Counted from the first letter of the stretch, positions 24,160 through 32,563 are shown. The stretch is 57,781 bases of DNA from Sphingobium sp. (GCA_017745115.1 JAGIAA010000013.1:1-57781), one strand, 5' to 3'. Numbers and translations are program-made. The notes: generated by a model from the sequence alone, not told the origin.

Positions 24160-24292
24160 TCCTCGCCCCGAGGTGGGTGCGGGGGCGGCGAGTCTCACCC
24201 CCTCTCCAACTGCGCCTAGCTGCTGAAGCAGCAAGGCTTCGTATCTCGGCCAGAGGCACGTGACTCTGACCGACCCCTGAAGGGGCGAGGAG
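24160..24292. repeat. Intergenic repeat, family C copy 1
   Basis: Contains CCCCCTCTCCAACTGCGCCT, CAAGGCTTC, and CCCCTGAAGGGGCGAGGAG. The same modules in order occur at 52837-52988. No gene fits between 24142 and 24381. Confidence 0.65.
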
Positions 24293-24381
24293 AAGACGAC
24301 CGCATTGCACGAATGGTGCTGGCCTAAACGCATTTGAAGCCCCATCTTCAATGGGATGACTCGCATGGCGCCCCTTTCCTC

Positions 24382-25521
24382 ATGAGCACCGAATGGACGG
24401 TACGCCTGTCGATGTCGGTGGCGAGCCTCGACAAGGCGGGCTGGGACGCGTGTGCAGGCGGCGGCAATCCGTTCGTCAGCCATGATTTCCTCTCGATCCT
24501 GGAGGAATCCGGCAGTGTGGGGCCGGGCACGGGCTGGTCGCCCGCGCCGATCACGGTCGAGGACGCGGCCGGGACGATCCTCGCGGCGGCACCGGCCTAT
24601 CTCAAGCATCACAGCCAGGGCGAATATGTGTTCGACTATAGCTGGGCGGACGCCTGGCAGCGGGCGGGCGGGAATTATTACCCCAAGCTGCAGATCGCAG
24701 CGCCCTTCTCGCCTGTGCCGGGGCCGCGGCTGCTCGCGCGCGATGCCGATGCCGCCAATGGCCTGATGAAAGGCATCGAGGCGGTCACCGAGCAGAACCA
24801 GCTCTCGTCGGCACATGCGACCTTCATCGCGCCGGAGGAAGTCGAGCGCTTCCGCGCCGGCGGCTGGCTGATCCGGCAGGGCACGCAATATCATTGGTCG
24901 AACGAGGGCTATGGCTGCTTCGAGGATTTCCTCGGCGCCCTCTCCAGCCGCCACCGCAAGGGCCTGCGCAAGGAGCGCGCCAAGGCGCAGGCGGGCCTCG
25001 AGATCGTCCACCTGACGGGCGGCGACCTGACCGAGGCGCATTGGGACGCTTTCTGGACCTTCTACCAGGACACGGGCAGCCGCAAATGGGGACAGCCCTA
25101 TCTGACGCGCGAGTTCTTCTCGCTGCTGGGCGAGCGGATGGCCGACAAGGTGCTGCTGATCTTCGCGCTGAGAAATGGCGAGCCGATTGCCGGGGCGCTC
25201 AACCTGATCGGCGCCGATACGCTTTACGGCCGCTATTGGGGCTGCACGGAGGAGGTGCCGTTCCTCCATTTCGAGCTCTGCTATTATCAGGCGATCGACG
25301 CAGCGATTGCGCGGGGGCTCAGCCGGGTCGAGGCGGGGGCGCAGGGCGAGCATAAACTCAGCCGCGGCTATCGCCCGGTGCCGACCTTCTCGGCGCATTA
25401 CATCCCCAACAAGAGCTTCCGCCGCGCGGTCGCGGACTTCTGCGAGCAGGAGGCGACGGCGCTGGAGAACGATCGCGAATGGCTGGGCGAGCGGGGGCCG
25501 TTCAGGAGGGCGTGCGATTAG
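24382..25521 (+). CDS. GNAT-fold (FemAB/COG3146-like) acyltransferase
   Basis: A 379-residue protein starting MSTEWTVRLSMSVASLDKAG. It has NPFVSHDFLSILEESGSV near the N-terminus, FEDFLGALSSRHRKGLRKER centrally, and HFELCYYQAIDAAIARGLSR with GAQGEHKLSRGY near the end, as in the large predicted N-acyltransferase family COG3146. Members carry two GNAT-like halves. The biochemical substrate is unknown. Start choice follows the family; a TTG 16 codons earlier is open. Confidence 0.85.
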   Translation: MSTEWTVRLSMSVASLDKAGWDACAGGGNPFVSHDFLSILEESGSVGPGTGWSPAPITVEDAAGTILAAAPAYLKHHSQGEYVFDYSWADAWQRAGGNYYPKLQIAAPFSPVPGPRLLARDADAANGLMKGIEAVTEQNQLSSAHATFIAPEEVERFRAGGWLIRQGTQYHWSNEGYGCFEDFLGALSSRHRKGLRKERAKAQAGLEIVHLTGGDLTEAHWDAFWTFYQDTGSRKWGQPYLTREFFSLLGERMADKVLLIFALRNGEPIAGALNLIGADTLYGRYWGCTEEVPFLHFELCYYQAIDAAIARGLSRVEAGAQGEHKLSRGYRPVPTFSAHYIPNKSFRRAVADFCEQEATALENDREWLGERGPFRRACD

Positions 25522-25533
25522 ATCGAGGCTTTG

Positions 25534-25707
25534 TCACCGGCTGCGGCGCTTTCGAACGAAGAACAGGACGGTGATCGACAGCACAAGCATGCATATCGGC
25601 GACAGAATATAAACATAGGGCTTCTTGACGAAAATCGGAGCGATTGCGCCGATTACGAGTATCGTGAGCCACCAAATCTTCGTCACCAGGCTGTCAAAGG
25701 ATTTCAT
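25534..25707 (-). CDS. 57-residue membrane protein coupled to GST
   Basis: A small gene that starts inside the stop codon of the upstream GST (ATGA, 25707-25704). It encodes MKSFDSLVTK, then two hydrophobic segments (IWWLTILVIGAIAPIF, about 11-26, and VYILSPICMLVLSITVLFFV, about 32-51), and a basic end VRKRRSR. This predicts a two-pass inner-membrane protein with a positive cytoplasmic tail. Base composition is lower in GC than its surroundings. I know no family. Confidence 0.7.
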   Translation of the reverse strand: MKSFDSLVTKIWWLTILVIGAIAPIFVKKPYVYILSPICMLVLSITVLFFVRKRRSR

Positions 25708-26390
25708 CCCCCACGCCGGCTGATGTCCTCGGGGCGGAAGGCCTGGCCGCTGCGGTTCCTGACTGCGGGGAGGTCACAGAAGCGTTCGAACCAGTCTTCC
25801 AGTGCGGCGAGGTCAGATTGCGGGAACAGGCCGATGCCGCGGGCGAAGGTGACGGCGCCGAACAGAGTGATGTCGGCGAGCGAGTAAGTGTCGCCGGCGA
25901 GCCAGGGCTGCTGCTGCAGGATGGCGTCGAAATAGGGGAAATTGTCGAGCGCTTCCCGGCCGCGCCGGAGGCCCCATTCCTTCGCGGCTGGCCAGTCGGG
26001 CTTGCGCCAGGGGCGCAGCACCGGGCCCAGGCCAGGCGTGCCGTAATGGAAATAATCGTCGATGGGCTCCATCACCATCTGCTCCACCCGGCGCTGCATC
26101 ATGTGGATTACGCCCTTCTCGCGCGGGGTGCGGCCCGTCAGCACCGGATGGCCATCGAGATTGTCGAGATATTCGGTGATCGCCGTGCACTCCGACAGCG
26201 CCAGCCCATCGTCGAGCAGCAGGACGGGCGTCTTCCCGATCGGGTTCATGGCAAGGAATTCGGGCGTTTTCTGCTGCGCCTCGATCAGGTCGATGGTCGC
26301 GAACTCGACCTGGTCGTCGAGGGCTTTCTCCGCCAGCACGACCCGGATGCGCGCCGCGTTCGGTGTGCCTTCCCGGTCGAAGATCTTCAT
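25704..26390 (-). CDS. Glutathione S-transferase 1
   Basis: A 228-residue GST. The thioredoxin-like N-terminal half includes MKIFDREGTPNAARIRVVLA, MNPIGKTPVLLLDDGLALSE with the cis-Pro and the glutathione-contacting E-S-type loop as SEC; the helical C-terminal half has LAGDTYSLADITLFGAVTFA (N-capping box). The ATG at 26390 is preceded by AAAGGG at proper spacing; an ATG six bases earlier is an alternative. It is divergent from a second GST and coupled to the 57-residue membrane protein. Confidence 0.93.
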   Translation of the reverse strand: MKIFDREGTPNAARIRVVLAEKALDDQVEFATIDLIEAQQKTPEFLAMNPIGKTPVLLLDDGLALSECTAITEYLDNLDGHPVLTGRTPREKGVIHMMQRRVEQMVMEPIDDYFHYGTPGLGPVLRPWRKPDWPAAKEWGLRRGREALDNFPYFDAILQQQPWLAGDTYSLADITLFGAVTFARGIGLFPQSDLAALEDWFERFCDLPAVRNRSGQAFRPEDISRRGG

Positions 26391-26500
26391 CGCCATCCCT
26401 TTCCCAAGACTGCGGCGGATAGCCAATGATGATCGGGCCCGCCAGCGGCGATCTCTACCCGTCACATCGAGCGAGATCGATCCGGGAACGGCACTGGTTC

Positions 26501-26523
26501 GTGCCGGCACGTTGTGCCGGCAC
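26501..26523. promoter_or_regulatory. Tandem perfect palindromes between divergent GST genes
   Basis: GTGCCGGCAC occurs twice (26501-26510 and 26514-26523) separated by GTT. Each unit is a 10-base perfect palindrome; the centre-to-centre distance is 13 bases. It lies 47 bases before the right-hand GST start and 110 bases from the left-hand one. A shared operator or a hairpin-forming element are both possible. Confidence 0.45.
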
Positions 26524-26569
26524 TCTGAAGCCGATACGTATAGGTGGTCGAGACAGGAGAGGCGTTGCG

Positions 26570-27208
26570 ATGAGCGAACTGACCATCTGGACCCTGGACT
26601 GGGTGCCGAAAGGTCCGCGCGGTTTCGTGCGTGACCTGCGCCTGCGCTGGGCCTGCGAGGAAGCGGGCCTCGCCTATACTATCAAGACGATCCCGTTCGA
26701 CGACCGCGCGACCAATCATCTCGCGCGCCAGCCGTTCGGGCAGGTGCCGTATCTCGACGATGGCGCGGTGAAGATGTTCGAAAGCGGCGCGGCGTTGCTG
26801 TATCTCGCCGGCAAGAGCGAGACGTTGATGCCGAGCGATCCGGTCGCAGCAGCGGAAACGCTGCAATGGACGATCGCGGCGCTCAATTCGATCGAGATGG
26901 TCAGCGTGCCCTGGTGGTTTCTGGACATGACCGGCAACGAGAACAAGGACCTCACCGGATGGCTGCACCAGCGCCTCGACCATCTCGAACGGATATTCGG
27001 GGAGCGCCAATGGCTCGTGGCGGACCGGTTCACGCTCGCGGACCTGATCATGGCGGATGTGCTGAGGATCCCTGCGATCCGATCGTTCGGCGATCGGCCG
27101 GCGACCGAGGCCTATGTCGCCCGCGTCACCGCCCGCCCGGCCTTCAAAAAGGCGCACGCCGACCAGATGGCTCTGTTCGAGGCGGCCGACGCAAAGCGGG
27201 CGGGATAG
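26570..27208 (+). CDS. Glutathione S-transferase 2
   Basis: A 212-residue GST with a different N-terminus from GST 1: IWTLDWVPKGPRGFVRDLRL, then RQPFGQVPYLDDGAVKMFES with the cis-Pro and the E-S glutathione contact, and C-terminal WLVADRFTLADLIMADVLRI. AGGAGAGG lies upstream of the ATG. The two GSTs are clearly not recent duplicates. Substrates are unknown; conjugation or peroxide detoxification is likely. Confidence 0.92.
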   Translation: MSELTIWTLDWVPKGPRGFVRDLRLRWACEEAGLAYTIKTIPFDDRATNHLARQPFGQVPYLDDGAVKMFESGAALLYLAGKSETLMPSDPVAAAETLQWTIAALNSIEMVSVPWWFLDMTGNENKDLTGWLHQRLDHLERIFGERQWLVADRFTLADLIMADVLRIPAIRSFGDRPATEAYVARVTARPAFKKAHADQMALFEAADAKRAG

Positions 27209-27238
27209 GGCTGCGAAGGACTGGGCGTGCCAGGCCGT

Positions 27239-27466
27239 TCAGGCCGGGAGCCCGCTCGGTTCGGCAGGCACTGCTGCCAACTGTCCGGCACTGACCGGAC
27301 CGCCGATATGGATACGGCCGATCCCCCGCCGCGCAGCTTCGCGCAAGATCGCCCTGTCGACCGCGCTGAAATCGCTTTCCCGCGGAAGCCGGTCCAGCCT
27401 CCACTGCAGTTCATCGTCGATCAGCATCGCCGCCAACGCGGCTGAATAGGCCTCCATCGAATTCAT
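27239..27466 (-). CDS. Small protein, paralogue of the 4.05 kb gene
   Basis: A 75-residue protein from the ATG at 27466, with AGGAAG six bases upstream. MNSMEAYSAALAAMLIDDEL and WRLDRLP align with the gene at 4052-4222; the tail (IGRIHIGGPVSAGQLAAV) is extra. The region upstream (27607-27521) also matches that of the other copy. Helical, charged, no membrane segment; function unknown. Confidence 0.72.
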   Translation of the reverse strand: MNSMEAYSAALAAMLIDDELQWRLDRLPRESDFSAVDRAILREAARRGIGRIHIGGPVSAGQLAAVPAEPSGLPA

Positions 27467-27520
27467 TGTCGGCTTCCTGCGCCGGGGCGCGAGGACAAGG
27501 CGGCATCGGTTCACATGGGT

Positions 27521-27607
27521 GACGACGATTTAGCGCGAGATGCGGCAGACCCTGTCTGGTCACGCTTATACCATGGATTGGCGAACGGCTTGGCTCCCTT
27601 GTGCACA
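27521..27607 (-). promoter_or_regulatory. Upstream region shared with the paralogue at 4 kb
   Basis: On the reverse strand: TGTGCACAA (27607-27599), 23 bases, CATGGTATA (27575-27567), then a block ending TCTGCCGCA and a GCGCTAAATCGTCGTC region. The copy at 3904-3995 has the same order with a 24-base spacer. The distance to the start codon is also close (100 versus 106 bases from CATGGTATA). Confidence 0.6.
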
Positions 27608-27681
27608 CAGACAAATTGGGCGGATCCGCTATTTCCATGTGCAGTTTGGAACCTGTGGCCGGCGGGGTGGTTCTGCTGACC

Positions 27682-27942
27682 ATGCCCCGCTTCTACCTCC
27701 ATCTCTGCAACGGCAACGGGTTTGCAGAGGACGAAACCGGGCAGGACTACCCAACCGTTGCCGATGCGCGGGTTGCAGCCGTGGTAGCGCTGCGCAAGGC
27801 CCTGTCAGACGACGTCAATGCGGGAAACATCAACGTCGCCGCGTTCATCGAAATCGAGAACGAAGACCGCGCCCATATCGAGACGATCCATTTCGCCGAT
27901 GCCGTGAGCTTGAAAACCGAGAATAGCCGCAAGGCGCGCTGA
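27682..27942 (+). CDS. DUF6894 family protein
   Basis: An 86-residue protein starting MPRFYLHLCNGNGFAEDETG, with DYPTVADARVAAVVALR and AAFIEIENEDRAHIETIHFA. This is the compact alpha/beta pattern of DUF6894, widespread in Rhizobiales and Sphingomonadales and of unknown function. The ATG at 27682 fits the conserved opening. It is divergent from the small paralogue. Confidence 0.85.
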   Translation: MPRFYLHLCNGNGFAEDETGQDYPTVADARVAAVVALRKALSDDVNAGNINVAAFIEIENEDRAHIETIHFADAVSLKTENSRKAR

Positions 27943-27990
27943 GGCGTTTTAAGCGGAGCCCGGGGGTTACGCCCGTGTAGGATAGTGAGA

Positions 27991-28608
27991 TCAGCCGCCC
28001 GACAACGGGCGCTTATGCTCGCCGAGCGAATCGAAGGTGGTCGATTCCGTGATCGCGCCCGATGCCTCGAGGGTGAGCTTGACGCGGTCCATGGTGCGGT
28101 TCTGCCAATACCAGCCGTGGATGCCGGTGAAGGCGGCGACATAGCGGCCCTGCATGGTCTGCGCGGTGCCCACGCCGTAGCTCTCGGTGAGCGCGGTGCC
28201 ACCCTGGAAGGGATGGGCGTGCATGTCGTAGCGCAGCGGGGCGGTGGCCGACCATTTGAAGGTCATCGCCTTGCCCTCTTCGAGCGTATATTTGAATTCG
28301 ATCGCCTCATAGGGGCCGAGCTCGACCTCCCAGCGATCCGTCTTGCCGGGCTCGGCGGCGCTCTCGCCCAGCGTCAGCACACCGCTGCGCTTGGCGCCGC
28401 GCGCCAGCTCGGGCGAATTGGCCGCGTCGGCGATCTGGATGAGGCCGGTCGCGGCGCCGACACCGGTCGGGTCGATGCCATATTGGGCCGGGAGCACGAA
28501 GCAGACGGTAATGCCCACGGCAACGATGACCGCAGCCGCGCCGCCGATGAGCAGCTTCTTCTTCGAGAGCGGAGCGGGCGCGGGGGAATTGGGGGACTCG
28601 TCGGTCAT
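27991..28608 (-). CDS. Single-pass transmembrane anchor protein
   Basis: A 205-residue protein with a short Pro/Ser-rich cytoplasmic start, one membrane helix (LLIGGAAAVIVAVGITVCFV, about 19-38) and an exported domain containing TDRWEVELGPYEAIEFKYTL and GIHGWYWQNRTMDRVKLTLE. Proteins of this type are usually annotated as transmembrane anchor proteins and travel with HupE-like genes. It is the last gene of a three-gene operon; its ATG overlaps the HupE stop. Confidence 0.8.
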   Translation of the reverse strand: MTDESPNSPAPAPLSKKKLLIGGAAAVIVAVGITVCFVLPAQYGIDPTGVGAATGLIQIADAANSPELARGAKRSGVLTLGESAAEPGKTDRWEVELGPYEAIEFKYTLEEGKAMTFKWSATAPLRYDMHAHPFQGGTALTESYGVGTAQTMQGRYVAAFTGIHGWYWQNRTMDRVKLTLEASGAITESTTFDSLGEHKRPLSGG

Positions 28609-29309
28609 GAGGCGAGATATCCTGCGATCTGGTTGCCGGCGAGGATGAAGCCGGCAAGGATGAGAGCCATATTGGCGTAGCGGGCGGTCGCATTGAAGCT
28701 GGGCAGATGCCGCCAGAGATTGAGCAGGGTGACGACCACGGTCAGCACGATGACCTGACCCAGCTCGACCCCGAGATTGAAGCCGATGAGATTGACGAGC
28801 AGGCCGTTTTTGGACACGGCGAGGTCCATGAGCTTGGTGGCGAGCCCCATGCCATGGAACAGCCCGAAGACGAGGACCGCGAGCTTGGTGTCGATCGCGA
28901 GGCCAAGCTTCTTGAAGCCGCCGAGATTCTCGAAGCCCTTATAGGCCACCGACAGCCCGATGATCGCGTCGATGATATAGGCATTGGCGCCGACGTGGAG
29001 CAGCACGCCGCCCATCAGCGTCAGCGAATGGCCGATGGTGAACATCGAGACGTAGAGGACGACGTCCTTCAGCCGATAGAGGAAGAAGACGACGCCGATC
29101 AGGAACAGGATATGGTCGTAGCCGGTGACCATATGCTTCGCCCCGAGATAGAGGAACGGCATGAAGGCCGGGCCGCTCACCCCCGCGACGAAGGCCCGGT
29201 CGCTTTGCGCCACGTCATGCGCGGCCGCAGCGCCCGCGATCATCAGCAGGCAGAGCGCGGTCAGAATCCGGGTGGTCGGCAGCTGGCGGATCGGCAGGCG
29301 GAGCGTCAC
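28605..29309 (-). CDS. HupE/UreJ-family membrane protein
   Basis: A 234-residue protein with a cleavable-looking signal ending at AAAAHDVAQ and about six further membrane helices. His residues lie in HDVAQ, KHMVTGYDHILFLIGVVF, TIGHSLTL and FGLFHGMGLA, as in HupE/UreJ-type proteins proposed to move nickel or cobalt. Whether this member transports a metal is not shown. It overlaps both neighbours by four bases. Confidence 0.85.
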   Translation of the reverse strand: MTLRLPIRQLPTTRILTALCLLMIAGAAAAHDVAQSDRAFVAGVSGPAFMPFLYLGAKHMVTGYDHILFLIGVVFFLYRLKDVVLYVSMFTIGHSLTLMGGVLLHVGANAYIIDAIIGLSVAYKGFENLGGFKKLGLAIDTKLAVLVFGLFHGMGLATKLMDLAVSKNGLLVNLIGFNLGVELGQVIVLTVVVTLLNLWRHLPSFNATARYANMALILAGFILAGNQIAGYLAS

Positions 29310-29821
29310 TTGGCGGCGGCTGCGTTCGATGCATTGCCCGCGGCATTGGCGGCGTTGGCGGGGACTTCGCCGGCGGCGGGCGGATAGACCTGATGGCAGG
29401 CGGTGCAGACGTTATACATCGTCCCGCCGGTCTCGAAGATCGCGTCCTCGCTGCGGTCGATGGCGGCTTTCTCGGCCTTCTGGCCGATCTCGACCAGCGA
29501 TTTCGAGAACTGCATCCAGTCTTCGCCGCGGCCCTTGGCATATTGCTCGGTCATGAGGAGATTGCCCATTTCGGCGATGGTCGCGGCGGCGCTGCGTGTG
29601 CGCAGCCAGGCCTCGTCGGTGGTGGGGCGGAGATCGTGCGTGCCGGTTGCGTCGGTGAAGGAGCCGGCGGATTTCCAGAAGACATCGGCCTGCGGCTGGA
29701 CGATCGTCGCCATCAGCTGCTTGATGTCATGGGCTTTGACGAAGGCCGGTGCCTTCTCTTCGGCTTTCTTGCAGCCGGTCAGCAGCGCCAGACAGGCCGC
29801 TGCGACGATCATCCCCTTCAT
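29306..29821 (-). CDS. Cytochrome c-like lipoprotein
   Basis: A 171-residue protein with a lipoprotein signal (MKGMIVAAACLALLTGC, lipidation at Cys17) and one C-terminal heme-binding site VCTACHQVYP (Cys139, Cys142, His143). The preceding helices (LMATIVQPQADVFWKSAG, a long helix near 75-95) suit a class II-like four-helix cytochrome. The tail is Ala/Asn repeats. It probably sits on the periplasmic face and passes electrons; the HupE partner suggests metal- or redox-linked work. First gene of the operon. Confidence 0.87.
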   Translation of the reverse strand: MKGMIVAAACLALLTGCKKAEEKAPAFVKAHDIKQLMATIVQPQADVFWKSAGSFTDATGTHDLRPTTDEAWLRTRSAAATIAEMGNLLMTEQYAKGRGEDWMQFSKSLVEIGQKAEKAAIDRSEDAIFETGGTMYNVCTACHQVYPPAAGEVPANAANAAGNASNAAAAK

Positions 29822-29897
29822 TCACGTCTCTCCCAAGCACCGCCGAGCGGCTTTCTGGGGACGGTATGAATAGGTTTGCAATGGATAGCGAGCGTGA

Positions 29898-29915
29898 AAC
29901 GGTAACTGTACCGTT
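29898..29915. promoter_or_regulatory. Inverted repeat upstream of the cytochrome/HupE operon
   Basis: AACGGTA-ACTG-TACCGTT is a perfect 7+4+7 palindrome, 76 bases before the cytochrome-lipoprotein start and 27 bases beyond the end of the Sel1 gene. No T run follows on either strand, so an operator is more likely than a terminator. Confidence 0.5.
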
Positions 29916-29942
29916 GCAACTCAGGCCGATCGGAAGGGAACC

Positions 29943-30242
29943 TCAAGCGGCGGCGCGGCGTCCGGTCTGGCTGAGCCAGGCACGCGCCATGCGCTGGGCT
30001 TCGGCCACTTCGCGCGCGGTCATCTCCTCGGCGATCTCGGCCCGGCAATGCTGGCCTTCTTCGCTGCCGGCGAGCGCGGCAAGGTTGAACCACTTATGCG
30101 CTTCGACAAGATCGATGCCGACACCGCTGGTTCCGCAGCTGAACGCGACGCCGAGATCATATCTGGCTTGGGCATCACCGCGAGCGGCATCCCGCATGCG
30201 GCTCTCGATCAGAAAACGGGCACTCTCTAAGCTATTCGCCAC
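29943..30242 (-). CDS. Sel1-repeat (TPR-like) small protein
   Basis: A 99-residue protein with a GTG start and AGGGGG seven bases upstream. ARYDLGVAFSCGTSGVGIDL followed by VEAHKWFNLAALAGSEEGQ is one and a half Sel1 repeats; then a helix (AEAQRMARAWLSQTG). Such short Sel1 proteins mediate protein contacts; the partner is unknown. It may belong to the panC transcript, whose end lies 122 bases upstream. Confidence 0.85.
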   Translation of the reverse strand: MANSLESARFLIESRMRDAARGDAQARYDLGVAFSCGTSGVGIDLVEAHKWFNLAALAGSEEGQHCRAEIAEEMTAREVAEAQRMARAWLSQTGRRAAA

Positions 30243-30364
30243 AACAAACCCCCTGTTAGGTCCTGTGATGGCGGCAAATCAGCACGGCGCTATTTACGAA
30301 ATGGTTAACGCCGTTCACCAATCGCAACATAGGTACCGCCACGAACCCTGCGGCACCGCCAAAC

Positions 30365-31207
30365 TCATAGGTTAACGGCGATATTGTCGATGAGACGGGT
30401 CCGGCCAATGCGGGCGGCGGCGAGGAGGCGGGCGGGATCTTCCAGCGAATCGATTCGCTTGAGGCTCGCCGCATCGCGCAGCTCGACATAATCGACCGAT
30501 TCGAATCCGCCGGTGCGGATGGCGTCGTGCGCCTCGGCCAGCGCCAGGGCGATGTCGGCACCGCCGACGATGGCTTGCGCGGCTTCGTTGAGGGCCTGCG
30601 GGAGCGCCAGGGCCTCCTCCCGTTCGCTGGGCGAAAGATAGGCGTTGCGCGACGAAAGCGCGAGGCCATCGGGATCGCGCACCGTGGGTACGCCGACGAT
30701 CTCGACACCGAGATCGAGGTCCGCGACGAGCCGGCGAATGATCGCGAGCTGCTGGTAATCCTTCTCGCCGAAGCAAGCGATGTCCGGGCGCACCTGGCCG
30801 AAGAGCTTGGCGACCACGGTGGCGACGCCGTCGAAATGACCGGGGCGGTGCGCGCCGTCCAGCTCCTCGCTGAGACCGGACACGCGGATGCTGGTCGCGA
30901 AGCCCTCCGGATACATGGCCTCGACGCCCGGCGCCCAGAGGATGTCGACGCCCGCCTCGCGCAGCATCGCCGCGTCTTCCGCCTCGCGGCGCGGATAAGC
31001 CGAGAGGTCCTCATTGGGGCCGAATTGCGTGGGATTGACGAAGATCGAGACCACAACGCGGGCTGCGCGGCGCTGCGCTTCGGTCACCAGCGCCATATGC
31101 CCTGCATGCAGCGCGCCCATGGTCGGCACCATCGCGACATGCCCGCCATCATCCCTGAGCGAAGTCAGGCCCCGCCTCAGCGCATCGACATCACGGAAGA
31201 TTTGCAC
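30365..31207 (-). CDS. panC: Pantothenate synthetase
   Basis: A 280-residue enzyme joining pantoate and beta-alanine with ATP to make pantothenate for coenzyme A. It shows MVPTMGALHAGHMALV (ATP-binding HIGH-like motif), FVNPTQFGPNEDLSAYPR, CFGEKDYQQLAIIRRLVADL and LALSSRNAYLS (KMSKS-like region). Full length for the family. It is divergent from mipZ. Confidence 0.97.
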   Translation of the reverse strand: MQIFRDVDALRRGLTSLRDDGGHVAMVPTMGALHAGHMALVTEAQRRAARVVVSIFVNPTQFGPNEDLSAYPRREAEDAAMLREAGVDILWAPGVEAMYPEGFATSIRVSGLSEELDGAHRPGHFDGVATVVAKLFGQVRPDIACFGEKDYQQLAIIRRLVADLDLGVEIVGVPTVRDPDGLALSSRNAYLSPSEREEALALPQALNEAAQAIVGGADIALALAEAHDAIRTGGFESVDYVELRDAASLKRIDSLEDPARLLAAARIGRTRLIDNIAVNL

Positions 31208-31326
31208 GGCGCACCCGCCTCCGATAAGGCCGCCTCAAGAGGGGGACGGCGGCGGCCTTGTCGCGCCTGTCCGCCCCTCGGTCAAGCAACCCGGCAACTT
31301 ACAAAACAGGCTCGATACTCTTGCTC

Positions 31327-32151
31327 ATGACCAGCGCAACCGGCAACGGCGCTTCTCCGCATCCCGCACCGCACCTCATTGTCTTCGCCAATGAAAAGGG
31401 CGGCACGGGCAAGTCCACGACCTGCGTGCACACCGCTGTGGCGCTCGCCGCGCAGGGCGTGCCCGTCGGCGTCATCGACCTCGATTATCGCCAGCGCACC
31501 GTCGCCCGCTATCTCGAGAACCGCGCCGACACGGCACGCCGCCGCGAGATCGACCTGCCCTCGCCGGTCTGGCGCGTGCACGAGGGCGATGCCGAGGGCC
31601 TGGACGCACTGATCGCGGAGATGGCCGCGGACCTGCCGGTCATCATCATCGACACGCCCGGCCGCGACGATCCGGTCGCCCGCCATGCCGCGACCCGCGC
31701 CAACACGCTGGTCACGCCGATGAACGACAGCTTCGTCGACTTCGACCTGATCGGCCAGGTCGACCCCGAGAATTTCAAGGTGAAGCGCCTCAGCTTCTAT
31801 TCCGAGCTGATATGGGAAGCGCGCAAATCGCGCGCCAAGGCGGACGGCGTCCAGATCGACTGGGTCGTGCTGCGCAACCGCCTGCACCACATGGAAGCGC
31901 GCAACCAGAAGCGCGTCGGCGATGCGCTGGGCGAACTAGCCAAGCGCGTCGGCTTCCGGGTCATTCCCGGCCTCTCCGAGCGCGTCATCTTCCGCGAGCT
32001 GTTCCCGTCGGGCCTCACGCTGCTCGACAAGGGGCATCTGGGCGAACTCGGCGTCAGCCACCTCGCCGCCCGGCAGGAACTGCGCGAGATGATCGCGGGT
32101 CTGGCGCTCCCCATGCCGGGTGCGCGGGCTTTCGCCGAGACGGCCGCCTGA
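31327..32151 (+). CDS. mipZ: Division-plane positioning ATPase MipZ
   Basis: A 274-residue ParA/MinD-family ATPase. The deviant Walker A ANEKGGTGKSTTCVHTAVAL (Lys24 and Lys29), VIDLDYRQRTVARYLENR and IIDTPGRDDPVARHAA are typical of MipZ. In Caulobacter MipZ forms gradients from the ParB-bound origins and inhibits FtsZ away from midcell, replacing MinCD. The ATG at 31327 is chosen; the preceding in-frame codons show no similarity. Confidence 0.95.
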   Translation: MTSATGNGASPHPAPHLIVFANEKGGTGKSTTCVHTAVALAAQGVPVGVIDLDYRQRTVARYLENRADTARRREIDLPSPVWRVHEGDAEGLDALIAEMAADLPVIIIDTPGRDDPVARHAATRANTLVTPMNDSFVDFDLIGQVDPENFKVKRLSFYSELIWEARKSRAKADGVQIDWVVLRNRLHHMEARNQKRVGDALGELAKRVGFRVIPGLSERVIFRELFPSGLTLLDKGHLGELGVSHLAARQELREMIAGLALPMPGARAFAETAA

Positions 32152-32158
32152 GCCACAC

Positions 32159-32563
32159 ATGATCCTGGCCGGGCTCCTCGCCGTCGCGCTGCTCTGGCTG
32201 ACCTTCGGCGGCAAGGTGCTACGCGACCAGCGCAACTGGCCGGCCATCGGCGCGATGGCAATCGGCATCGCCCTGCTTGCCAAGGGGGAGCTCGTCCCCG
32301 CCCTGCTGCTCACGGCGGGCGGCGCGGTCTGGCTGCGCCGGCCCAAGTTCAGGAAACGCGCGCGCAAGCCCTTCGTGCAGGATATGCAACTGGCCGAGGC
32401 CCGCGATCTGCTCGGCCTCTCGCCGGGCGCCGACCGCGAGGCGATCGTCGCCGCGCATCGCCGCCTCATCACCCGCAATCATCCCGACAGCGGCGGCACC
32501 GAAGCGCTCGCGGCCAGGCTCAATGCCGCGCGCGACCTTTTGCTTCGCGCGGAACCGCAGTGA
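32159..32563 (+). CDS. Membrane-anchored J-domain protein
   Basis: A 134-residue protein with two N-terminal hydrophobic stretches ([17 protein letters not shown] and [15 protein letters not shown]) and a C-terminal J-domain containing [20 protein letters not shown] and the HPD triad in RNHPDSGG. The layout resembles Tim14/Pam18-like J-proteins. It would stimulate a DnaK-type chaperone at the membrane. It follows mipZ by seven bases, so it is probably co-transcribed. Confidence 0.88.
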   Translation: MILAGLLAVALLWLTFGGKVLRDQRNWPAIGAMAIGIALLAKGELVPALLLTAGGAVWLRRPKFRKRARKPFVQDMQLAEARDLLGLSPGADREAIVAAHRRLITRNHPDSGGTEALAARLNAARDLLLRAEPQ

